The position numbers and the translations under genes were made by a program. 64,000 nucleotides of DNA from Marinobacterium alkalitolerans. GTDB lineage: Bacteria > Pseudomonadota > Gammaproteobacteria > Pseudomonadales > Balneatricaceae. Location of the stretch: the NCBI RefSeq assembly GCF_017776525.1, contig NZ_JACVEW010000009.1:62001-126000 (forward strand), given 5' to 3'. Position 1 is the stretch's first letter, and every line of letters starts with the position of its first letter. Positions 44,411 to 53,060 of this stretch are shown here, in pieces. Below the pieces are notes generated by a model that made no database searches, was not told the origin of the DNA, and worked only from the letters and a program-made list of their open reading frames with translations.

Positions 44411-45382
44411 TCAGGGTGCCCTGAGGTCAACGCGCCCCTCACGGCTAATCGTGTACGTCTCCAGATCCTCTGCCAGATAGAGCTGCCCCGCGTAACCGGC
44501 AGCCGCCTCACGGCGAACATCTTCGATCGAAAGGTCAGACGGCTTGCGAGACGCCTTGCGATAGCGCGGGCTGAAGTGGGTCAGGATCAGGGCCGGCACA
44601 CCCGCTTCACGGGCAAACTCGGCCACCTTCAATGCACTGCTGTGCTGCGGTTCCGGCCCCACTTTTTGCAATACTGCCTCGGTATAAGTGGCTTCGTGTA
44701 CCAGCGCGTTTGCGCCTCTGCATAAACCAGCCAGCAGCTCGGGCCGGTCGTTGTCACCGCCCACTACAACCGCCCTTGCCGGATAGGCAGGTACACGGTA
44801 ATCCCGGCTGTTGAGCACACGCCCGCCAGCCAATTGAACCTGCTCCTTTTTTAACAGTTCACCATAGAGAGGCGAAGGGGGGATGCCCTCCGACTGCAGA
44901 CGTGCCGTATCCAGCTTGACGGGCACATGCGCCTCTTCAAGACGATACCCCCAGCACTCCACACGGTGACTCAAGGGAGCGGCCCTGACATGAAAGCCGC
45001 CACGACTCATCTGCAGCGACGCTGTCACGGCCACAAACTCAAGCGGGTATTCGATCCGCATTTCGGTGTGCTTGATCACGGCTTGCAGATACGCCCACAC
45101 CGCCTGCGGTCCCACCAGCGTCAGCGGCTCGGTACGGCCATTCAACTGGCAGGACGCCAGCAGCCCCGGCAGCCCGTAGCAGTGATCACCATGCACATGG
45201 GTAATCAGAATGGCACGCAGCTTCAACGGCGACAGCCCGGTGCGCAGCAACTGGTGCTGCGTAGCCTCGCCACAGTCCACCAGCACCCAGTCCCGCCCCT
45301 GCTCAGGCTGTATGGCCAGTGCAGACACATTGCGCTGTCGTGTTGGCGCACCGGAAGAGGTGCCGAGGAAGGTCAGGTTCAT
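44411..45382 (-). CDS. rnz: Ribonuclease Z
   Basis: 323 residues. Metallo-beta-lactamase fold with THVHGDH (residues 61-67), HEATYTE and the C-terminal HFSPRY motif; GTSSGAPTRQRNVSA and DCGEATQHQLLR at the N-terminus are tRNase Z hallmarks. It cuts the 3' trailer of tRNA precursors and may trim CCA-containing ends. Convergent with the glutathione peroxidase with no space between. Confidence 0.95.
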   Translation of the reverse strand: MNLTFLGTSSGAPTRQRNVSALAIQPEQGRDWVLVDCGEATQHQLLRTGLSPLKLRAILITHVHGDHCYGLPGLLASCQLNGRTEPLTLVGPQAVWAYLQAVIKHTEMRIEYPLEFVAVTASLQMSRGGFHVRAAPLSHRVECWGYRLEEAHVPVKLDTARLQSEGIPPSPLYGELLKKEQVQLAGGRVLNSRDYRVPAYPARAVVVGGDNDRPELLAGLCRGANALVHEATYTEAVLQKVGPEPQHSSALKVAEFAREAGVPALILTHFSPRYRKASRKPSDLSIEDVRREAAAGYAGQLYLAEDLETYTISREGRVDLRAP

Positions 45383-45442
45383 GGCTCTATTCTATCTATT
45401 CCTGTCAGGAGTGGAGGATTATGGCAAAGTTGAACGACCTCG

Positions 45443-45739
45443 TTACCCTTTCCTCCGCCTTTGCTTCCCCACCCAGGCCACATGCCGCTGCACCGCCGGG
45501 TCATCCTGCAGCTTTGCCAGCGTATTGAAGTCACGTGCCAGCGTCATCTCGTCATACAGCTTGTGAATGCCCCGGTGGCAGGCCTGGCAAACCCAGATGC
45601 CGGCATTGAGCTGCTCGCGCGTAAAATGTTTTTGAAAGCGAGGTCGACGATGCATTTTGCGTGGAATCAGGTGGTGGAAAGTCAGTGGCACCTGGCGGCC
45701 GCAGAGTTCACAGTGTTCGAAGGGCGCTCGTTGGCGCAT
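45443..45739 (-). CDS. HNH-motif protein of unknown role
   Basis: 98 residues from the ATG ending at 45739 (AGGAG seven bases upstream; open further up). HNH motif with zinc-binding pairs: CELCGRQ, TFHHLIPRK and VCQACHRGIHK, the HNH endonuclease layout. Could be a small nuclease or a nucleic-acid-binding relic. Such single-domain proteins are common in gammaproteobacteria and mostly uncharacterised. Divergent from the DUF5610 gene; the shared region holds a sigma-28 promoter. Confidence 0.8.
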   Translation of the reverse strand: MRQRAPFEHCELCGRQVPLTFHHLIPRKMHRRPRFQKHFTREQLNAGIWVCQACHRGIHKLYDEMTLARDFNTLAKLQDDPAVQRHVAWVGKQRRRKG

Positions 45740-45824
45740 GGGAGGGCTCCTGTTGACGCTGACTGCCTTATTACGCCTGCTTGCACTAAAATGATCAATG
45801 CCGCCAAACAGGTGTTTAATGGAT

Positions 45825-45851
45825 TCAAGTTTGCGGCTCATTGGCCGATAA
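45825..45851 (+). promoter_or_regulatory. Sigma-28 (FliA) promoter before the DUF5610 gene
   Basis: TCAAGTTT (45825-45832), an 11-base spacer, GCCGATAA (45844-45851). The -10 is a perfect match and the -35 differs at one base, with exact spacing. The DUF5610 ATG follows 33 bases later, the same distance as flgM from its own sigma-28 promoter. Confidence 0.85.
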
Positions 45852-45884
45852 TGCTGCCTATGCCAACCAGATTTCGAGGCCACC

Positions 45885-47051
45885 ATGAAAGTGCTTGTTT
45901 CCACTCCGCAGCTGTATAACGCTCGCCCTCAGCAATCTGCCGAGGCTGCGAACACCCCCAAGGGCTCGGACAAGGATGCCAACCAGGTATTGCTGGGCAA
46001 GCTGGCAGACAGGATTCCCGGCATGAGTGCCGAGAAACTGTCCGGGCTGGACGCTGAAGACTTTACACCGGACAAGGTGGCCGGGCGTATCAGTGATTTC
46101 GTGGCCCAGGGGCTGGAAGCCGCCCGTTCCCGCGGCGCTTCTGAAGAGCGCCTGACGGAGATGTACAACGCCGCGGTCAAGGGCGTTGAAAAAGGCTTTG
46201 CCGAGGCCCGCGAAATTCTGGACGAGTTGAGCATGCTGAGCGAGCCGGTGGCCGCGCGCATCGATGACACTGAAAAGCTGACCTTCGACGCGCTGGCCGC
46301 CATTGCACCCGGCAACCAGACCTCATCGCCCCTGTCTCAAGTCGCCATGGGAGGCGCCGAGCGGTTCCGTAACGCGGAAGACATGTCGCTGACCGTCAAA
46401 ACCCGTGACGGTGACGAAGTCACCATCAATTTCAGCCGCAACCAGAGCTACGATGCCACCTATGGTGCGGGTGCCGACAGTGAAGGCAACGCAACGGCCT
46501 GGATGGACGTGAGCCGCAGTGAGAGCAGCCAGTACCAGTTCAGCGTTCGTGGCGATCTGGACGAAGGTGAGCTTGAGGCGCTGGAGCAGATGGTGCGGGA
46601 TATTTCCGGTGTGGCCGACGAGTTCTTCAACGGTGATGTGCAGAAGGCATTTGAGCAAAGTGCCGACATCAGCTTTGATGCCAGCGAGCTGCAATCCATG
46701 CAGCTGGATATGAGTTACAGCCGCAGCTGGTCTCAGGCCAGCACCTACGAGCAGGTCGGCAATCTGGAACAGCCGGTGGACAAGCCGGGACTGCGACTGG
46801 GTCAGCTGATGAAGGATCTGGCAGAAAGTGCCGGCGCGCCGTCTCTCGGGTTCCTGCAGTCACCGGCACAGGCTGGCCGTGATCTGCTGACCGGCATGGT
46901 CGAACAGGATAACCGCTTCCAGAGTGCGCTTGAGGAGCTTCAGAACAGTTACCGCAATAACCTGAAGCAGCTGGTCGATGCCGTACTGCCACTTGAGCCC
47001 ACTGAAACAGAGGTGGAGGCTGAAGCCGAAACTCAGCCCGGTAACGAGTAA
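45885..47051 (+). CDS. DUF5610-family protein, probably flagellar-regulon
   Basis: 388 residues, no signal peptide. It begins with a Leu/Gln-rich stretch (MKVLVSTPQLYNARPQQ) and has a helical N-terminal half (about 30-130: LLGKLADRIPGMSAEKLSGL, FVAQGLEAARSRGASEERL) matching DUF5610. The middle is acidic and Ser/Asp-rich with SLTVKTRDGDEVTINFSRNQ, then a C-terminal helical region. GAGG lies five bases before the ATG. The gene is monocistronic with its own terminator. The near-perfect sigma-28 promoter ties it to late flagellar or chemotaxis genes. No biochemical role is known to me. Confidence 0.85.
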   Translation: MKVLVSTPQLYNARPQQSAEAANTPKGSDKDANQVLLGKLADRIPGMSAEKLSGLDAEDFTPDKVAGRISDFVAQGLEAARSRGASEERLTEMYNAAVKGVEKGFAEAREILDELSMLSEPVAARIDDTEKLTFDALAAIAPGNQTSSPLSQVAMGGAERFRNAEDMSLTVKTRDGDEVTINFSRNQSYDATYGAGADSEGNATAWMDVSRSESSQYQFSVRGDLDEGELEALEQMVRDISGVADEFFNGDVQKAFEQSADISFDASELQSMQLDMSYSRSWSQASTYEQVGNLEQPVDKPGLRLGQLMKDLAESAGAPSLGFLQSPAQAGRDLLTGMVEQDNRFQSALEELQNSYRNNLKQLVDAVLPLEPTETEVEAEAETQPGNE

Positions 47052-47080
47052 CGCAAACGGATTTTCCGAACGCACAATGG

Positions 47081-47107
47081 CAATGCCCGGCCTCTGGCCG
47101 GGCATTG
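47081..47107. terminator. Bidirectional terminator between the DUF5610 gene and pxpA
   Basis: CAATGCCCGGCC, loop TCT, GGCCGGGCATTG: a perfect 12-base stem, followed by TCGTTT on the plus strand. It lies between two convergent stops (47051 and 47112). Confidence 0.85.
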
Positions 47108-47111
47108 TCGT

Positions 47112-47882
47112 TTACAGGCTGGCGTAGTAGCTGTCCAGCGCGCTGCGAATGCTCTGCACGGCCTTCACCGATTCGGCGTTATCCCCATGCACACACAGGG
47201 TATCAGCCTGTAGCGGGATCTCGGCCCCGTCCAGCGTGACCACAACCCCTTCCTGCGCCAGTCGCAGCGACTGCTCGATAATGCGCGCTTCTTCGTGATA
47301 GACCGAGCCTTCCACACTGCGCGGCACCAGGTAGCCATGATTGTCGTAGGCCCGGTCCGCAAACGCTTCAAACAGCAGACGGGCGTCGAACTCATCAGCC
47401 ACTGACTGGGCAGCCGTGTTGTTGGCGGTCGCCATCAGCATCAGCGGCAGCGACTCGTCGTACTCGCAGACCCCTTCCAGCACCGCTCGCAGGATGTCAT
47501 GATTTTTCATCATGTCGTTATAGAGGGCACCGTGCGGTTTGACGTATTCCAGCGTCTTGCCGTGTGCCTTGGCAATCCCGGCCAGCGCGCCAACCTGATA
47601 CTGGATCATGGAGACCACTTCCTGCGGGTGGCACTGCATGCTGCGGCGACCGAAACCAACCAGATCCGGATAGCTGGGGTGCGCACCAATCCGGGTGCCG
47701 GCATGCTTGGCCAGCATGACGGTTTTGGTCATGGTCACCGGATCAGAGGCATGGAACCCGCAGGCAATGTTGGCCATATCGACCAGCGGCATCACCTGCT
47801 CGTCCAGCCCCATTCGCCAGGAGCCGAAACTCTCGCCCATGTCACAGTTAAGCAGTATTCGTGTTGGCATCTGTCTATCCAT
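47112..47882 (-). CDS. pxpA: 5-oxoprolinase subunit A (LamB/YcsF family)
   Basis: 256 residues from the ATG ending at 47882 (ATG at 47870 is also possible). LamB/YcsF signatures: LLNCDMGESFGSW, NIACGFHASDP, GAHPSYPDLVGFGRR, YVKPHGALYNDM and FADRAYDNHGYLVPR. Cleaves 5-oxoproline, with PxpB and PxpC in most bacteria, to glutamate. No pxpB or pxpC gene is adjacent here. It begins 4 bases after the omega-amidase stop, so the three genes from 49801 down form an operon. Confidence 0.9.
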   Translation of the reverse strand: MDRQMPTRILLNCDMGESFGSWRMGLDEQVMPLVDMANIACGFHASDPVTMTKTVMLAKHAGTRIGAHPSYPDLVGFGRRSMQCHPQEVVSMIQYQVGALAGIAKAHGKTLEYVKPHGALYNDMMKNHDILRAVLEGVCEYDESLPLMLMATANNTAAQSVADEFDARLLFEAFADRAYDNHGYLVPRSVEGSVYHEEARIIEQSLRLAQEGVVVTLDGAEIPLQADTLCVHGDNAESVKAVQSIRSALDSYYASL

Positions 47883-47885
47883 CAA

Positions 47886-48665
47886 TTAATCCGTCATCAG
47901 GTCAAAGTGGTCTGCGTCCTGCCAGGCCGGGAATGTCTGGCGGAACTGCTGCAGCGCTTCGCCACTGAGCAGACCCGTTTTGATAAAGGGTTCACCCGGC
48001 GGGCCATCCAGCAGGGCCTGCCCCTTGAAGTCGACCAGCAGGCTGTCGCCACTGTACTCCAGCCCCTTGCCGTCTTCCCCGATACGGTTGACACCAATGA
48101 CATAGCACTGGTTCTCAATGGCACGCGCCTGGAGCAGGGTGCGCCAGGCATGGCGGCGCGGCGATGGCCAGTTGGCCACACAGATCATCAGGTCGTAATC
48201 GTCGCGGTTACGGCACCACACCGGGAAACGCAGGTCGTAACATACCTGCGGCAAAATGCGCCAACCCTTGTACTCAAATACCGTGCGCTCGGTACCGGCA
48301 CTATAGTGATTCTGTTCGTTGGCCATACGGAACAGGTGGCGCTTGTCATAGTGCTGAATCTCGCCATCAGGCGTCACCAGCAGCATGCGGTTGCGAAAGC
48401 CTTCGTCGTCAATCGCCAGACTGCCGCAAATGGCGGCCCCCAGCGACCGAGCCTGATCCTGCAGCCAGCGTACGCTCGGCCCACTCATCGGCTCGGCCAC
48501 CTCTTCAGGCGCCATGGTAAAACCGGTGGCAAACATCTCCGGCAGCACAATCAGGTCTGTCTGCTCTGCCAGCGGCGCCATCAGCTCCGTCAGTCGTTCC
48601 CGGTTCACACTGGGCTTATGCCAGTCCAGACGTGTCTGGACCAGGCTGGTTCTTAAATTTTGCAT
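47886..48665 (-). CDS. Nitrilase-superfamily omega-amidase (YafV-like)
   Basis: 259 residues. Nitrilase triad: Glu in LIVLPEMFATGF, Lys in DKRHLFRMA and Cys in QVCYDLRFPVW. The YafV subgroup removes the amide from 2-oxoglutaramate and 2-oxosuccinamate. It overlaps the aminotransferase by 13 bases, so the two are coupled: the aminotransferase makes the oxo-amide and this enzyme hydrolyses it, pulling the reaction forward. Confidence 0.9.
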   Translation of the reverse strand: MQNLRTSLVQTRLDWHKPSVNRERLTELMAPLAEQTDLIVLPEMFATGFTMAPEEVAEPMSGPSVRWLQDQARSLGAAICGSLAIDDEGFRNRMLLVTPDGEIQHYDKRHLFRMANEQNHYSAGTERTVFEYKGWRILPQVCYDLRFPVWCRNRDDYDLMICVANWPSPRRHAWRTLLQARAIENQCYVIGVNRIGEDGKGLEYSGDSLLVDFKGQALLDGPPGEPFIKTGLLSGEALQQFRQTFPAWQDADHFDLMTD

Positions 48666-49801
48666 AGTCTTTCCGCGGCCTGATCAAGCGTGGTTTCATT
48701 TTTGGCAAAGCAAAACCGAATCAGTTTCATCTCGGGTGCCTGACGACAGAACACGGACAGCGGGATGGCAGCCACCCCCGCGTGCTCGATCAGCCAGAGC
48801 ACGAACTCCGTATCCGGCAGGTCACTGATGGCACTGTAGTCCATCACCTGAAAATAGGTGCCGGCGGCCGGGGTAAAACTGAAACGACTTTCGACCATAC
48901 GGCTGTTAAAGCGATCACGCTTGGCCTGATAGAACGCCGGCAGCGCTTCGTCATGTTCGGGATTAGCCGAGAGATAATCCGCCAGGGCGAGCTGCAACGG
49001 AGTGCTGGTACTGAAGGTCAGGTACTGGTGCACCTTGCGCAGTTCAGCACTCAGTGGCGCCGGGGCGATGCAGTAACCGATCTTCCATCCCGTTGTGTGG
49101 TAGGTCTTGCCAAATGATGACACCACGAAGCTCCGCTCCGCCAAGCCCGGGAAGCGGTGAACACTCTGATGGCGGTGACCGTCAAAGAGAATGTGTTCAT
49201 ACACCTCATCGGCCAGCACGAGAATATCCGTTCCCTTGACCAGGTCCGACAACGCCTGCAGGTCGTCGGCAGTCATCACCTGACCGGTCGGGTTGTGCGG
49301 GGTATTCAGGATAATCATGCGGGTTCTGGGGGAAATGGCCTGCGCCACCTCATCCCAATTCACCGCAAACCCGAGCGGCTGCAACTGCAGATGTACCGGT
49401 TGTCCGCCGTTGAGTGTGATCGCCGGGTCGTAGCTGTCATATGCCGGATCAAACAGAATGACTTCATCACCCGGTCGCACTACTGCAGCAATAGCAGCAA
49501 AGAGCGCTTCGGTTGCACCGGCCGTAACCGTCACTTCATCGGCCACTTCCACCCTGCGACCGTAGCAGCGTTCAACCTTGACCCCTATCGCCTCGCACAG
49601 AGCCGGTACTCCGTTCATGGGCGCATACTGGTTGGCGCCGGCACGAATATGATGGTCTACACGGGACAGCAGCGCCTCGGGCCCATCAAAGTCAGGGAAG
49701 CCCTGAGACAGGTTGATCGCCTGGTGCGCTTGCGCAAGCGCAGACATCTGCGCAAAGATCGTTGTGCCTACACCCGGCAGTTTGGTTTCAGGGTATTGCA
49801 T
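48653..49801 (-). CDS. Class I/II aminotransferase, methionine aminotransferase type (YbdL/MtnE-like)
   Basis: 382 residues. PLP-enzyme motifs: INLSQGFPDFDGPEALL, NTPHNPTGQVM, ADEVYEHILFDG and the lysine segment SSFGKTYHTTGWKIGY (about 230-245), with the Arg in LIRFCFAKNE. The YbdL group transaminates methionine, glutamine and aromatic amino acids, and pairs with an omega-amidase in the glutamine transaminase K pathway used in methionine salvage. Overlaps the YafV-like gene by 13 bases. Confidence 0.92.
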   Translation of the reverse strand: MQYPETKLPGVGTTIFAQMSALAQAHQAINLSQGFPDFDGPEALLSRVDHHIRAGANQYAPMNGVPALCEAIGVKVERCYGRRVEVADEVTVTAGATEALFAAIAAVVRPGDEVILFDPAYDSYDPAITLNGGQPVHLQLQPLGFAVNWDEVAQAISPRTRMIILNTPHNPTGQVMTADDLQALSDLVKGTDILVLADEVYEHILFDGHRHQSVHRFPGLAERSFVVSSFGKTYHTTGWKIGYCIAPAPLSAELRKVHQYLTFSTSTPLQLALADYLSANPEHDEALPAFYQAKRDRFNSRMVESRFSFTPAAGTYFQVMDYSAISDLPDTEFVLWLIEHAGVAAIPLSVFCRQAPEMKLIRFCFAKNETTLDQAAERLCKI

Positions 49802-49903
49802 GTAACACTCGGCTGATAAACGAAACCTCGATAGTAACGGACAGGCGCCAGCCGGCTCAATAAAGGCAGTGGATTAGAGGCCCTTCAGGGGTAAAATGGC
49901 ACC

Positions 49904-49996
49904 ATGTTTGACTGGATTCTGACGCATAACGGCTTCATTATTGAAGCTTTCATCCTTGGCCTCATTGTGTTGTACGTGGGCCTGAAAATTAAATAA
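49904..49996 (+). CDS. Possible 30-residue membrane peptide
   Basis: The frame reads MFDWILTHNGFIIEAFILGL and continues to LKIK, ending TAA. One hydrophobic helix (about 11-27) with charged ends. A GGGG lies 13 bases before the ATG, at the far limit for a ribosome site. It precedes the TonB receptor by 13 bases, so it could be the first cistron of that operon. No family recognised, and the open frame may be chance. Confidence 0.45.
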   Translation: MFDWILTHNGFIIEAFILGLIVLYVGLKIK

Positions 49997-50009
49997 TGCT
50001 GACTCTGGA

Positions 50010-52091
50010 ATGAAAATGTTCACCTACCCTGCCCGGCAAGCGCGATGGCTGTCTCTACTGACACTGGGGCTCATGAGCACTGCCGTGGTCGCAGACGAAA
50101 GCCTGTACCTGAACGAGCAGGACTTCTTTACCGATATTCCCGAAATCACGTCTGCTACTCGCCTGAACCAGAAATTGACCGAATCTCCGGCGTCGATCAG
50201 CATCATCACGCGGGAGATGATCGAAGCCTCGGGCGCCCTGCATATCCCTGACCTGTTGCGACTGGTGCCCGGCTTCCAGAGCACCCACGTCAGCGCCAAC
50301 AAGTTTGCAGCCACCTACCACGGCGCCAGCGACAACTTTCCGCGCCGACTGGAGGTGATGATCGACGGCCGCTCCGTTTACCTGCCTCTGCTGGCCACCG
50401 TTGACTGGACCTCACTGGGCATCAATCTGCGCGATATCGAACGGATCGAAGTGGTACGCGGGTCCAATGTGCCCTCGCAGGGTTCCAACGCCTTTCTGGG
50501 TTCGATCAATATCATCACGCGCGAGCCGGCCCTTGAGCAGGGTGGCTATGTCGACATGACGGCCGGCAGCCTGAACACCCGGAACCTGCATGCCTCTCAC
50601 TCAGGCGTACTGGCCAACTGGAGTTACCGCCTCTCGGGCGGACACGAACAGAATGACGACTTCGACATTCACGAAAACAAGCTGAAGCGGAATTACCTGA
50701 GCTTCAGTGGCAGCTACACCCCCAGCCTGAGTGAAACCTGGCGTTTTCAGGCCGGTATCGACCGGGGCTACAGCTACGTTGGCGGTGCGGATAAATCCGA
50801 CGAGCCTTATGTCCGCCGTGACCACGACGCCAACTATCAGTCAGCGACCTACGAAAACATCTATTCCGATACCGGCAGCCTGAAACTTCAGGCCTTTCAT
50901 AACTATCTGGATCTGGAAACGCCGCTGAGCTCGCGGGACTACCTGATCAACGAGGAAGGCATTCCCGAAGCGCTGGTCGACGAGTTCATGCAACTGAACA
51001 CGCTGAGACGCGATAACGAGCACGGGACCACTGAGGTATACGATATCGAGGCGCAGATTCAGGAGCGTCTGGCCAATATCAAAAGCGTAGCCGGGCTGGG
51101 GTATCGCTACCAGACCGCGGAAAGTGACATTCTGCTGCAGGACGGCAAGGTCTCCGAGCAGCGCTGGCGACTGTTCGGGCACCTGGACTGGTCACTGCAT
51201 CCGCAATGGCTGTTCAACACCGGCGCCATGTACGAATACAGCTCCGCGGAGTCGGATGCACTGTCGTACCGCCACGCACTGATTTACCAGCCTGATACAC
51301 ACAGCAGTGTGCGTCTTGGCTACTCGCTGACCGAGCGCATCGGCTCACTGCTGGAGCGCTACCAGAACAGTACCATTTATGCGCCGGCCGCCTTTGCAGC
51401 CCCCTTTGATGAACCCACGGTGTATGATTTCAACCGCCGGGCCAATCCGGAGCTGGGCACCGAGCGCAATGAAACCTGGGAGCTTGGCTACTATCTGAAC
51501 ATGCCGAAACAGGCGGCCTATCTGGATGCACGGCTGTTTCACGAGAAGCTGAGCGCCATGATCGACACCTTCTATGTGGGCTTGCCGGCCGACTCGCCCG
51601 ATACGGATAACCCCAAGCGAGTGGGCATTGGCGATAACCGCTACGGCTGGACCAACGAAGGGGTGGAGTTCCAGTTCAAGCAGCAGCCCAGTGCCGAGTT
51701 CTGGTATCTGCTCAACTATGCTTATACCAATACGCGCGTCGATACCTGGTACCGAGGCGCGCGGGGTGGCTCCAGCATCTTGACCTTTCAGGGTGCCGTC
51801 ACCCCGGAGCACACCGCCTCTTTAATGATGAACTGGTCCCCCCTGCCGGACTTGAACCTGAGCCTGATGCACTACTATTTGGGCAAGACAGACTGGTTTG
51901 AGGGCGGTTATCGGGCCAGCTACAACCGCACCGACCTGCGCGCCGCACATACCTGGCAGCTCGATGCCAGCAGCGAGCTGGAGGCAGCGGTGACCGTGCA
52001 GAACGCATTCGGACCGGAATATGCCGAATTTTACGAACACAACCTGTTTGACCGCCGCTACTGGCTGCAACTGACACTCAGGTACCATTAA
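50010..52091 (+). CDS. TonB-dependent outer-membrane receptor
   Basis: 693 residues with a signal peptide (ends VVADE). Plug domain at about 45-160 (NQKLTESPASISIITREMIE, IPDLLRLVPGFQS, LEVMIDGRSVYLPLLATVDW, IERIEVVRGSN, NAFLGSINIITREP), then a beta-barrel to the end. The last strand (RRYWLQLTLRYH) has the C-terminal aromatic outer-membrane pattern. The barrel is close to the colicin-I/vitamin-B12/iron-chelate subgroups, but no substrate is certain. It is followed after 12 bases by a substrate-binding protein and then a hybrid kinase, which suggests ligand sensing rather than bulk uptake. Confidence 0.92.
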   Translation: MKMFTYPARQARWLSLLTLGLMSTAVVADESLYLNEQDFFTDIPEITSATRLNQKLTESPASISIITREMIEASGALHIPDLLRLVPGFQSTHVSANKFAATYHGASDNFPRRLEVMIDGRSVYLPLLATVDWTSLGINLRDIERIEVVRGSNVPSQGSNAFLGSINIITREPALEQGGYVDMTAGSLNTRNLHASHSGVLANWSYRLSGGHEQNDDFDIHENKLKRNYLSFSGSYTPSLSETWRFQAGIDRGYSYVGGADKSDEPYVRRDHDANYQSATYENIYSDTGSLKLQAFHNYLDLETPLSSRDYLINEEGIPEALVDEFMQLNTLRRDNEHGTTEVYDIEAQIQERLANIKSVAGLGYRYQTAESDILLQDGKVSEQRWRLFGHLDWSLHPQWLFNTGAMYEYSSAESDALSYRHALIYQPDTHSSVRLGYSLTERIGSLLERYQNSTIYAPAAFAAPFDEPTVYDFNRRANPELGTERNETWELGYYLNMPKQAAYLDARLFHEKLSAMIDTFYVGLPADSPDTDNPKRVGIGDNRYGWTNEGVEFQFKQQPSAEFWYLLNYAYTNTRVDTWYRGARGGSSILTFQGAVTPEHTASLMMNWSPLPDLNLSLMHYYLGKTDWFEGGYRASYNRTDLRAAHTWQLDASSELEAAVTVQNAFGPEYAEFYEHNLFDRRYWLQLTLRYH

Positions 52092-52103
52092 TTCGACAAC
52101 TGG

Positions 52104-53060
52104 ATGATTGCAGGGATGGCAGTACTCAGAGGCAGGATAAACGATTATTGGACGCGGGGCCGGCGCCTGCTACAGGCCATGTGCCTGTTGCTGCTGGCGC
52201 CTCTGGCACAGGCTGAAGAGATTCTGCTGGTATTAAGTGACATCAGTCCCAGCTATGAGCGCGTTCAGCACGCCGTGATGGATACCGCGCGCGTGCCGGC
52301 CCGCGTGTCCACGCTGGACCAGGTCGAGCCTCTGGACAGCCAGAACAGTCTTATCGTGGCCATCGGCAGTCGCGCCTGTGAACAGATGCTGCGGCGCTAC
52401 CACCCCGGCACTCGCCTGATCTGCAGTTTTCTGCCGTCCAGCACCTTTGAACAGCTCACCAGCACCCTGCTGCCCGGCCAGAAGAGCGACCTGATCAGTG
52501 CCGTTTTTATCGACCAGCCACTGGCTCGCCAAATCCGCCTGGCCCGCATGATACGGCCGGAAGCCCAAGTACTGGGGACGGCGCTGGGTCAAAGCAGCCA
52601 AAGCATCAAGCCGGCATTGCAGGACTACGCCGCCAGCGAGGTCTTTTCACTGGCCCTGGCCGAGATCAGCGCCAGCGATAACCCGATCGAAGCGCTGACT
52701 CCGGTGCTGGAGCAAAGTGATATTTTTCTGGTCATTCCGGACAGCTCCATTTTCAACCGCGCCATTTCCAAGTGGCTCCTGTATCTCTCCCTGAAAAACC
52801 GCGTGCCCGTGATCGGTTTTTCGGAAAGCTATACCAATGCCGGCGCGGCGGCCTCGGTGCACTCCTCACCGGACCAGATCGGTCAACAGACCGGTGAGTG
52901 GCTTAACCGCATCATCGCCGGTGAGGCGGTGCCTTCACCCGCCTACCCGGCCTACTTTGAAGTCAGCATTAACCCTGTGGCGGTGCGCACACTCGGACTG
53001 GAACTACCCTCTGCTGCAGCGATTCAGCGCCGCCTGGCCCGGATTGAGGCAGCCAACTGA
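52104..53060 (+). CDS. Periplasmic substrate-binding protein (ABC_sub_bind family) without transporter
   Basis: 318 residues. Signal peptide about 14-37 (ends PLAQA). ABC_sub_bind/periplasmic-binding-protein-I-like fold: LVVIAIGSRACEQML-like first lobe (VAIGSRACEQMLRRYHPGTR), DLISAVFIDQPLARQIRLAR, IFLVIPDSSIFNRAISKWLL, GFSESYTNAGAAASVHSSPD, QTGEWLNRIIAGEAVPSPAY. No permease or ATPase gene follows. Its stop TGA overlaps the kinase ATG by one base, so it is tightly coupled to the kinase and is probably its periplasmic ligand receptor (inference). Confidence 0.85.
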   Translation: MIAGMAVLRGRINDYWTRGRRLLQAMCLLLLAPLAQAEEILLVLSDISPSYERVQHAVMDTARVPARVSTLDQVEPLDSQNSLIVAIGSRACEQMLRRYHPGTRLICSFLPSSTFEQLTSTLLPGQKSDLISAVFIDQPLARQIRLARMIRPEAQVLGTALGQSSQSIKPALQDYAASEVFSLALAEISASDNPIEALTPVLEQSDIFLVIPDSSIFNRAISKWLLYLSLKNRVPVIGFSESYTNAGAAASVHSSPDQIGQQTGEWLNRIIAGEAVPSPAYPAYFEVSINPVAVRTLGLELPSAAAIQRRLARIEAAN

